NCBI GenBank assembly: GCA_030704615.1
Contig: CM060731.1
Location: 1,488,001-1,552,000 of the forward strand
From: Takakia lepidozioides
Lineage: Eukaryota > Streptophyta > Takakiopsida > Takakiales > Takakiaceae
DNA length: 64,000 nucleotides
Direction: 5' to 3'
Of the stretch, positions 55,008 through 64,000 are shown piece by piece. Position 1 is the stretch's first letter, and each line of letters begins with the position of its first letter. A program made the position numbers and the translations under genes. The notes under the pieces were generated by a model that saw nothing but the letters and a program-made list of their open reading frames with translations, did not search any database and had not been told where the DNA came from.

Positions 55008-57096
55008 TACAAGTAAAATCCATGAAAGACTTCTTAATTCCCAAATACTGGGAAGGACTTGTTACTCAAGGGAAGTCTTCTGAGTGGCCTGGGAACCTCC
55101 ACTATCGTGATACCTCCATTCCGTCTACTTGCCACAAGAGCAGGAATGGCTTGCAGATTGATCGACCTCACTTAAATTCACCACAGTTCCAAATGTGTGA
55201 ATAGTTGTCTGTTTGCCATGCAAAATGACATCAGAGGATGCTTGAACCAAAATGACCAGGTAGAATGGTCAATCAAACCACCTTCGCAGAAAATCCAACA
55301 CACAAAAAAGGTTGGAGAAGGCTCACAGCCACAAGACACAAGCAAAAAGTCCTTACTACATAAGATGTTTGCTGATGTCAGAGAGCAGGAAGCAAGCGGA
55401 CACAAGCAGTCATCGACAAATTATGTATCTGAGCAAAGGCAACCAGACTGACATATGGTGAGACGACTGAAGGATGCAGTGTAAACACAATCTCAGCAGC
55501 GCCCCAGGATCCAGAGATGGACGGTCTTCGTGCTCTGATGCAGCTTAGTCGCTTCTTTTTCGTATTTCTGGATCATTTTTGGTTGGACTGTCATCTGTAG
55601 CTTCTTTCATAAGGTTACATGATGTGTTGGAGTTTCTTCATCAGGCCCTCATGGCAGAGAATGAAAGGTTCCAGTGCACGACGGAGGCCACATCACCGAC
55701 AAGGTGCAACAGTCCTTTGCAAACCGCATGCTGTGCAATACTGGCTCCCTCGCTGTTGTGTGATTTGTTTTCACGGCTGGTCTTGTTGTTAACCCTGAGT
55801 CTCTGCAGTGAGGCTCAGTTGTAGTCGGCCATCAGTCTAATAAGGCATATGTTTCTCTGTGATGACTACATGATGACGAGACTGAGTGAAGGCAGGGCGG
55901 GCTTGCTGTGGCGTGTTTTACGTCACTTTATGCCTTCCTTGTTGTGCCTGCTCCGCTGGTTTACCAGTTACACTGAAGCATAAACGAGGCATTTGTCTGA
56001 GAGAAACTTGCACATCTCAAGAGCCTGGCTTCTTCAGAAACATAGAAGGCATTGAGTGTCTGCTTCAATTCTGTTGTTCTAGATGTTTTGGTCCCATTGT
56101 CGACGAAGTGTCTTATCCCATTTGCGATGAGGAAGTTTTTGTTGTAGAACTACAAGCTTAATCACGCACGCAATCACGTTTGGAGCATGCTACTGATTGA
56201 GTGATGAACTAGAGGGCTTGGATGATGAGTTATTCCTTTCACGACGGTCATCAGAGCTCTCAAGCAATGTTGAGACCGATTTGGAAATTTCTGCCTGACA
56301 AGCCTGTATGGTGCAGTCTGTTCTGTAGATTACACTACAGTTTTAGTCCGCTAATATCTGTAGTGCTTGTTTAGTAAATTTAAAGGAAACACCCTGGAGC
56401 GCTTGTAGTTCATGAATGGTAGTCCAGACATCCAATTGACAAGGGAAGGAATTTGGCTTGAACACTTTCAAGAATTTCTGTGAAAAGAGCTTGCATTATG
56501 AACACCTTAATCCCTTTCACAGTCAGCAGGTGATTTGCATTGCAGTCTCTATAAACCAAGAATGTGTATGGATTCAAATTCTGGCCTTGCATCTGGGAAT
56601 GGATCAAGATAGAGCCTGAACCTTGCTGAGGGCACTTACCATCCTACATTGAAGGACAACATTGAAGGACTGTGCATGGGTGTGTCCACCAGTCTTAGTA
56701 GATTTGAAGGGAGCTGCACAAGTTCATAGAAAATGAACCGCCATGGTTTAGGGGTCAGCTTGTGGACCAGCTTGTGGACCGCGGCCTGCTTATGGATCAA
56801 AACAAGTTGGTAACTGCTTTGCCCTGGCTCTTTGCCATGCCTCTTGGGGCTGGTCACTGTGGTTAAACTTGAGAAATTATCCATTGGCATTTTACCAGAT
56901 GTATTCATAGATTGCGAAAAGTCACTTCTAGAGATTTTGTGGCTTGTACTGATTGAAGTTCATAACTTGCAACAACTCTGTGGATAGTTTACACTTCAAC
57001 CTCACATTGAATACACTGTTGAATATGATCATTTACGATATTGCCTTTAGTGTTGATTCAATCATACTGCAGCAACCAACAGAAGTTGTGAAAATT
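55008..57096. other. No gene recognised
   Basis: Starts with the presumed PPR 3' untranslated region. Short open frames on both strands lack motifs. No repeat structure was noticed. Confidence 0.45.
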
Positions 57097-59529
57097 TCAT
57101 GTGTTCTCTGATGGAAGTGTACCACTACAACCAGATGTCCCACAGAAACAAGGCTGGGAGTTACTGGAAACTCCTCCACACCCGCCATAGCTATATGTAA
57201 GCTCTTTTCCCTCCATAATATCTCGCCCTGCAAAAAATGCTAGCTTGGGAATCATTGAACCGGCTGACCGCACCAAGCAAGGCAGCAAGTTGCCACCATT
57301 GCAAGCATGGTTGATAAAGCGCGCAACGTTCCCTACACTGGTGGCATCTATGTTCAGTCGCAGGCATGCCGTACCCGATGGTAGATACTCTCTCAACACT
57401 AGTAAAGCTGGTCCACACCTGGGTTTTCCAGCTTCCAGAAAGTCATACGTTTTCTGTCGCTGTCGAGCCTCTGCAGTTGTCAAGAGTTCACCTGCACATA
57501 AACACGTACAATGTCACTGGTTCAAACTTTTCCTATGACACATACATACAAGAGTGATCCTGCTAAGAATGCAAGATGATTTGAGAGCAAGATACACAGA
57601 GACTGGAACATTTATTGACCATTCACAACGAAACTTAAGAATGCTTGAGGGCCACAATATTGAACCCACCACGCCAGTCACCACCAGAGGATTGAGCTAT
57701 GAAGGACCCTCCAGGACTCAGCAACATTCATCCTACCAAGCGAGTCATGAGTTTCTCACCACCAGGGTAATCAAACTCAGCAGCAATTGCATTCATAGAC
57801 AGCCCATCCATATCCAAATTATACACCTCATTGAGCATCCACTTACGAGCTGGAATTGACATCTTGCTAGACAGCATATGAATCTTTCAAGCACATTCAT
57901 AAATCGACAGCCAACAACGGTTGTGAAGATTACAGACCTGCATACTCACAGACAAAGGATCCCTGTGTGATGAGTTGTGCAGCATGCAATGCCCAACCTT
58001 TGAAAGAGCTTCGCACCACAGTCACACGAACTGCAAGCCCGTGCTGTGTTACACGAAAACCACAATCAACACTGCAAGTGCATGCCGCTCCACACTCCAT
58101 CAGCAAGGGAGGTCCCTCCTTCAGCTCCACTTGACTTTTCAGATCCTTCGCTATAAACATTGACTCTGAATCTGGGCTTGCCTTTCTGGTGTCCTGCTGG
58201 TTGGTTCTTGACATTGATTGATCTCTTCTCATGACCTTACTGGTCTCAAAGGCTTCCATGGGTAGTTCGTTGGAACTAGGAAGGGTTTGAGTCAAGTCAT
58301 CTCCGTGGGTGCCTCTAGTAGCATTTGTGGGATGCAAGGGAGTTGGCCATGCCTTCAGAGCCATGCCATTGGAAAGTTCAGAAAAATTGGAAGTTTTGGC
58401 TAGATAAGGGAGGCCTGCCTCATGAATTTCACCATTCAAAAGTTCTGAAGAGCTCTTTCGCATTCGAAGCTTGGATGAATTATCGTATGCCAGGTCGCCA
58501 TGGCTGGTAAGCCCACATAAACAATCTAAAGACCTAGGTGTCTGCAGCTGGCAATCAGAACCTTGAGTGGTGATAAAATCCTTAACCCCATCACGATGGG
58601 AGTTGCCAATCGAAGCAGCAGCACAACTTGCTCCTTCAACAGAAGTGCAGCTATGAACGCACCTGCATCAAGTGATAGGAAATTAGAGACTAAAGAAAAC
58701 TGTTCGGAACTGTGTTGCTCACAATTTCTCCAGATTAGCGCTTCTCTTAAGCATCACTACCATTCGGGCACTAGTACCGCATACCAATGAATTTTAAGCC
58801 TCGCGACTTAAGGCTCCATGTAGATTACTAATGAAACACACAGAGCTGCTCAGTGGAACATGATTAATAACTTTGTTACCAACATGCTGCTAGCCACGAT
58901 TTAGGGTTCAGATTGTAGAGATCTTTGAGTTATCGAAGTGCGAACCCTGATTATTGTACAGATTGAATTAACGCCGAGAGTTCCGAGAATGTCTTTGACT
59001 AGAAAAAAACCGTCCGATGAGCTTCTTGGGTGATTCTGTGTTTGTGAAAGGAAGAAGATCGGGACGAACCCACCTCTCAAATGACATACACAGTCACAAA
59101 TGGACAGACTGACCTGCAGCCCACACCTTGCAAATTGCCCGCTGAAGAAAGAGACGCCAGCTCTGAATCGAAGAGCTTCTTCAAATTCAAAATTTCAAGT
59201 TTTGAAGAGGCAGCCACTGCGCCCCAAGATTGACGAAAACATAAAGAGTCCACTGAGGGAGGAAGGCGACAGAAAGGAGTGTAGTGGAAAAAGGGGTAGC
59301 GACAGGAGTCCAGTTGATTGGAGATGGGTACAGGCCAGCGTTCTAATCCCTGTGCGGCATCTTCCATGCGACGCTGTGTAAGGCTCGTGACAGCGGCGGC
59401 CATGGCATGACAGGTTCGAGCAAGGTTGCTCAGCTCTTGAGGACGTAGCCAGGCAATCCCTACTTTCATAGCTTCCATGGTGCTGCAACCCTCCCTTTGC
59501 AGTACCGAAGGTCTCTTGGTGTCCGGCAT
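57097..59529 (-). CDS. SUVR3: SUVR3-like histone-lysine N-methyltransferase (SET domain), three exons
   Basis: Predicted nuclear histone H3 lysine methyltransferase. Exons 59529-59114, 58662-57938 and 57491-57097 join in frame at GT-AG borders to 511 residues. The ATG at 59529 sits just after a CCTCAACAG acceptor, suggesting a 5'-UTR intron. Exon 1 has an F-box-like start (AWLRPQELSNLARTCHAM), as I recall for SUVR3. The pre-SET Cys cluster runs from GVGCRCVHSC to MECGAACTCSVDCGFRVTQH. The SET domain spans GWALHAAQLITQGSFVCEYA, TTAEARQRQK, VARFINHACNGGNL (NHSC is usual) and GKELTYSYG, with post-SET CFCGTSGCSG. A Ser/Thr-rich insert of about 130 residues inside the pre-SET region makes it longer than the about 350-residue Arabidopsis protein. 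Confidence 0.85.
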
Positions 59530-59797
59530 GGTCTGTTGAGGACAGAAGTTAGAATGCAAGACCTTCCTTGAGAACGGGAGTGATGATGCAAAACTAAGGA
59601 AAAAAACTGACTAAAGGTAAATGAGATGCTCTGTATGTCGCTTCACTGTTACTGATCTCCAGTCCTCTCCAAAACTGATCACTACTAAAGGGCGTCGCCC
59701 AAAATCACAGAATTCGAGAGCGATGTTCGGAAAGATAAAATCCTTGGGAGCTTACCGCGGATTGTGTGATGGCTAGGAAAATGTCAATGAGTTATTA

Positions 59798-60160
59798 GAG
59801 TTATCCGTAAAGCGAGCCTGAGTTTGGTACCCTGTTTGGACCCGAGTTACGGTTTCATCCTGAGTTTTGAGTTAATCCGTAAAGTGCAGAAAACTGAGCA
59901 CGAAGTCAGAAAAGAGGGCACCAAATCATAAACTGGGGATGAGGGCAACCGTTGCTATGGCGCGAGCTCCTAAGCTCTGACCGCCTCCGCCTCGACTACT
60001 AACAAAACTCGGCACCAAACTCCTGCCACCCCCATTTTCTTAGTCCTGGCAGTTTGGTTTTTTTAGTCGTGCCGCTTGATCCTGAGTTTCGAGTTTCATA
60101 CCGAGTTTTGGCCAAACTCAGGGTTCTCATGCCGAGTTTGGGACCCTTTACGGATAACTC
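59798..60160. mobile_element. MITE, 363 bp, TA target duplication
   Basis: Terminal inverted repeats GAGTTATCCGTAAAG at 59798-59812 and its complement at 60146-60160, flanked by TA on both sides. Inside are repeated CTGAGTTT / CCGAGTTT motifs in both orientations. Non-coding. The TA duplication fits Tc1/mariner-type (Stowaway-like) elements, but the terminal sequence is not the usual Stowaway one. Confidence 0.75.
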
Positions 60161-60162
60161 TA

Positions 60163-61014
60163 TTTAAAGGAGAGTGAAACTTGAAACTATGGCTTTTATT
60201 TACAAACTGACATGAGGAACTGTACAAAGTATGGAAAGTTCCCAAAGCAAGGGAAGAGTTAACATAAAGAAATGAATAAGAGAGAAACTAGTACGTTTTT
60301 GATGCTACAGATCTCTCGTCACTCTGTGTGAAGAAGTACGAAAAATGGGTGTGCAAAGTGTGAACGTTCATTCGTGGATCCAGAAGCAGAAAAACGTTGT
60401 CGCAGTTTTGGGTTGTGCTTCTTGTGTTAAAACGTTTCGCTCGCCAGGAGGGTTTTTAGATCCGAGCTAGGCCCCATCTACGGGGAGTCTTGCGTGAGCA
60501 AGAAACTCATCCGAGTGCAGCATGGGGCACAGGTATGTCAAATGACCAACACATAAGGGGGAAAAGCCATTGGGAGCAGCAAGAAAGAAACACGAAAACA
60601 TTACTTTATGATCACAAATGATCGCCGGGCTGCATGATCCACAGAGCCCAAAGTTACATAGAAATTGCCCACACACTTTGTACATTCTTCTCCTTTGACA
60701 TTTGCCAACAATGTGATGGGACCTAAAAAGACTCCTTGTACGTCGCCACTAGCAACTGAGATACTTACTATACGCGGCTGAAGTTATAAGGGTCATCATC
60801 GACCCCCTTACTATAATCCAATGTATTGTAAGCAAGGGACCAAATGCACGAATTCCTGCAGAATTGTTTGAGGCGCGAGCTACACGAGGAGATTTGCTCC
60901 AAAAGAATCTGTCTGGAAATCCACATACCGATGGTCGGACATCTTCCAAATAGATGTTAGATAGTTATTAGCAAGAATCATCCCGCAGGCGCTAGATGTG
61001 TGCCTGAAACGATC
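60163..61014. other. No gene seen
   Basis: Intergenic between two minus-strand genes. It includes the presumed 3' untranslated region of the desaturase gene next to 61015. No coding or repeat signal beyond that. Confidence 0.45.
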
Positions 61015-63415
61015 CTACATGAGTGTGACCTCCCTGTTGTGGATCCACGAAAAAGGTTGCATCCGAGCTTCACCCCGAACTTTTTGTTGGGCACGTTCGG
61101 CCAGCTTGCGAATGCGGGCAGGCAGTCTACAAATGAAGTCCTGAGCATTTTGCGCCGCTCCGGACAGACCAGTCAGTTGCTCAACGTTCCAGTAAGATAT
61201 GAGATGCTCCAGAATGTCTGCATAGTCTTGGGCTGTGTAGACCCCGCATCGCTGTGCAACAGCCGCGTAATCATCAAACAAATTTCCATTTGCCCCATCG
61301 TACATGAGGTGGGCGGGCATGGTGATTTTCTTTCTCATCATCTCATCAAAAGCAAGCATGGCACCACTGGGGTCCAGCTCAAACAATTTGCCTACTATTC
61401 TACTGTAGGCAATTTCATGCCTCTTTTCATCAGAGGCTATGATGCCACAAATGGTGGCCAGGTGATGTTCCCCATATACTTTAGCATGCCGAGCGGTGTT
61501 TCCATGAGAAATGAAGGTAGCGCGCTCTTGGAAGGACGTGTAGATGAAGCCATTGTAGGGGTTGTTATCTATCTGTGGTTCCTGCATTCCATCCACCCAT
61601 GGCGAGATCTTGTTATACGTTGAGATATTCAACATTTGATATTTCAATGACCCTTGAATGTGAACAGTGAACTGACGAGGCCTTGGAGGCCAAGAGACGA
61701 TTGAGGGTGTGCTGGAACTATATGTATGAGAGAGATCTTCTTTTACAGAGAGGAGAGGAGGCACAGAGAGGCACAGGATGAGTGGGTGAGAGAACGTCTG
61801 CTCTGAGTGCTCTGAGAGAGCATCTATGATGACGCCTAGTGAATAAAAGATCTGATTTTATGTTCTTTTGAAGTGAACCGCTGATTCTCAACGTTATATA
61901 AAAGCTAGGGCTCTGGGAAATTCGAGACGGTAATCGAAGCTCTAGTATAATTCCATTGTAGTATTCTTGGGCCGGTAGTCTCAACCACTACGTATTCCAC
62001 ATTGATAGATTGTCAATCACTCAGCCAGATGCAATCTTTCAAAGGGGAGAGAAGAATACAGTGGACTCAGAATGCACACGTACCATGCCAGAGCCAATCA
62101 AGTATTGGGTTGTTTTCTCCACCATACGCATATCGACCCGGCCTGATAGGTAGAGATACCGATTCAACAAATCTCCATGTCTGTTCTCCTCCGCCGTCCA
62201 AGCCCGAACCCATATCCCCCATGGAGTGGGACTGCAGCCCGTCTTGTCTCTTACACCCTCAAAAGTGTTGAACATTGTCTGATATGTGGGCAGTGCCTCT
62301 TCAGTTATCATGTCTCCAACCAAGCAGACCAGATAATCATCAGGGAGTTCATTAGCCCGGGCTCGGAGCTCCTTTATATCCTCAAAGAAGCTTTCCGAAG
62401 TTCCGTCCGGAAGGAAGTCTTGGGGTTGCCAGGACTTCTCCACAGGTTTCAACATTGGTAGCAAGCTCTCTTGTGCCCAGTGATCCAAGGAACCTATTAC
62501 CTCCAGATTCTTCATGGGAACTTGTTGCACACTTTCTCTGCGGGGGTATGGTGTTAAAGCTTTCCCAGGGCTAGGGTCCACAGGAGCTGCCTTCCGAATC
62601 TCCCGCCTGTTAGCAACCATAACCAGTTAATAACAAGTACTGATCACCCAATGCCTCAACCAGGAACGTAGCGCTAAGCACTGTCGCAGACACGAATTCA
62701 TGTAAAATCTCAATCTGTGCAGTCTGACAATTGTGTGAGATAGCTGGTCTGAACAGTTTTCCCTCATACTGGTATGGGAAACCGGCTTGCAACTAGAAAA
62801 AGAATGCTCAAAATGTTTGGACCGCTTCAAGTTGATCTCATCCATTTACGTTGACCTTGTACAGAGTAGTACATGCTCAAGGGTGATATTAGTTAAATTG
62901 GAACTGCATAGAGCTGGAATGCAGATCCCGCGGGTCGCACATATCTGTACATACAGGGGGACAATGTACAGATGTCTCATTATTATTCTCATTTGAACTG
63001 TCTTCACATATGGATTACATATCTGTACTCTCTGGTAGATGATTGCTCGAACTCGTGCAGATTCATTGTTCCAATGTCCTTCAGTTCCAATGTTTTGGAC
63101 ATCGCACAAATTGGCATTGGCTTCGCGAGCAGAAGTAGGCATGGGAACAGTCCATAGTGCTCTAGAGAACGAGGAAGGAGGAAAGTAGGATTGCAACATA
63201 CACTCGTACACGAACAACGCTTACCTGGGAACTATCACAGTCATGGCGATCTTTGGTAATGTCTGGACAATCTTTGGTGGCCAAGCTGGGCACACCAGCC
63301 TCACCGGCCTCCCAACGGGGCTAAAGCTCAAATTCCGAGGAGGTTTGGGTACTGTGAATGCCGCTGAGGTGGCCATATTACTAAGAGAAAGTCCTCCGGT
63401 CGTAGTCGAGTACAT
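61015..63415 (-). CDS. SAD: Plastid stearoyl-ACP delta-9 desaturase, three exons
   Basis: Soluble di-iron enzyme of the plastid stroma that introduces the first double bond into stearoyl-ACP, using ferredoxin and O2. Exons 63415-63225, 62606-62084 and 61581-61015 join perfectly in frame (AG|GTAAGC, ATG|GTACGT donors) to 426 residues; starting at the second ATG (63376) would give 413, nearer the usual 390-400. A transit-peptide-like leader ([19 protein letters not shown]) comes first. Core motifs: [29 protein letters not shown], then [20 protein letters not shown] and [13 protein letters not shown]. The EENRHG and DEKRHE boxes supply the iron ligands. The end [12 protein letters not shown] is typical. 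No lesion seen, so it is probably functional. Family members differ in chain-length preference, so the exact substrate is inferred. Confidence 0.95.
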
Positions 63416-63570
63416 ACTGGCTGTTGAGCTCCCCTCCCTCTCCTTACAGGTGTACGGATGTAGACCCAGGCAGCAGGGTAGTGCTAGCTGTTTTGAACAA
63501 TCCACTCTGCGTAGTTAATCCAGACGATGGGAGTGGAGAATGAAACTTTAAACGGTAAGCGTCTAGATCA

Positions 63571-63580
63571 TATTATATAG
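63571..63580 (-). promoter_or_regulatory. TATA box of the desaturase gene
   Basis: CTATATAATA on the minus strand, 156 bp upstream of the ATG at 63415. It is preceded on that strand by a GA-rich tract (63587-63597). Confidence 0.6.
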
Positions 63581-63668
63581 TCGCTCTCTCTCTCTCCAGA
63601 AAGCAAGGATAGCAACTGGCCGGACCCACGTCCTCCCTTATAAACCAAACCTTCCTTTGGACTGAGTC

Positions 63669-63712
63669 CTCTCTCTCTCTCTCTCTCTCTCTCATACACA
63701 CACACACACACA
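63669..63712. repeat. (TC)n and (AC)n microsatellites
   Basis: A CT dinucleotide run at 63669-63693 followed at 63696-63712 by an AC run. They lie about 90-130 bp upstream of the TATA box of the desaturase gene; on the gene's strand they read GA and GT repeats. GA tracts near plant promoters can bind GAGA-binding (BBR/BPC) factors, which is possible here. Confidence 0.9.
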
Positions 63713-64000
63713 AAGTTACAATCAATTGAACATATATTGTTCAAGCACGATCTCTTGGTTAACCTCACTTGGTCTGGTCGCTATGGTTGCCACCCACCCT
63801 TCTTAAAAAGATAAGCAGGACGAGTGCAGCGCAGAGAAGCCCTGAACCATATCACGCCTCTGGACCGTCACCTTTTTACACTTCTTTGGGTTCAGATTTG
63901 TCTAAATTTATGAGAGGAAGGCCGGGATCGACGGTCAGAATCTCGTTTGGGGATGTAGATATTCCTGACCTAATTTTGCTATGGGTTTCATGCAATGGCC

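Noticed and set aside
59529-59559. SUVR3-like start at 59559
   Set aside because: The codon is TTG, and a splice acceptor lies between it and the ATG at 59529.
63415-63505. Desaturase start at 63505
   Set aside because: The codon there is GTG; the first in-frame ATG is at 63415.
63669-63712. Telomere-like or CRISPR-like repeat
   Set aside because: Simple dinucleotide microsatellites only; no spacers or repeat-spacer structure anywhere in the window.

Overview
The window is nuclear DNA of a land plant. It carries plant-type spliced genes (a plastid acyl-ACP desaturase, a SUVR3-like histone methyltransferase, a UDP-galactose transporter and a DYW-class PPR protein), GT-AG introns and a plant mixture of transposons (CACTA, hAT, MULE-like, Helitron, Ty3/gypsy, LINE). 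Abundant PPR debris, unusual lineage-specific families and a gypsy element carrying a DNA methyltransferase suggest a seed-free plant (bryophyte, lycophyte or fern) with a repeat-rich genome. The species cannot be named from this sequence. No tRNA, rRNA or CRISPR was seen.

Left part (1-21.4 kb). A multi-exon gene at 223-4596 encodes an unusual protein: a ParB/sulfiredoxin-like domain followed by a region resembling a beta-class N4/N6 DNA methyltransferase. A decayed paralogue lies on the other strand at about 14.2-18.0 kb, broken by stops and a frameshift and split by a piece of a MULE-like element. Between them are a direct repeat (4.77-5.66 kb), a CACTA transposon remnant (6.7-9.57 kb) inserted into the chromodomain of a gypsy element, and an intact five-exon UDP-galactose transporter gene (10.8-13.6 kb). 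A MULE-like transposase gene (18.6-21.1 kb) follows. Short palindromes of one family occur as a 275-bp-period array in the decayed paralogue and as a 42-bp minisatellite beside the MULE-like gene.

Middle part (21.4-41 kb). This is mostly transposon debris: a gypsy gag/integrase remnant, PPR pseudogene fragments, a small unrecognised gene (28.5-30.1 kb) with a hAT element (perfect 8-bp target duplication) inserted about 80 bp upstream of its ATG, CACTA-like termini, a Helitron helicase remnant, and a Ty3/gypsy fragment (35.6-38.4 kb) that encodes a cytosine-C5 DNA methyltransferase upstream of RNase H and integrase, and a PHD finger downstream.

Right part (41-64 kb). A four-exon gene for a predicted beta-propeller glycosidase-like protein spans 41.4-50.5 kb because a LINE sits in its first intron. 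It is followed by a DYW-type PPR gene with one frameshift, a three-exon SUVR3-like gene, a MITE, and an intact three-exon stearoyl-ACP desaturase gene with a visible TATA box.

Two different DNA-methyltransferase-like modules are each joined to an unexpected partner (ParB-like domain; gypsy polyprotein plus PHD finger). These are the most interesting contents. Intron borders given here were read by eye from splice consensus and reading-frame agreement. No alignment or expression data were available.
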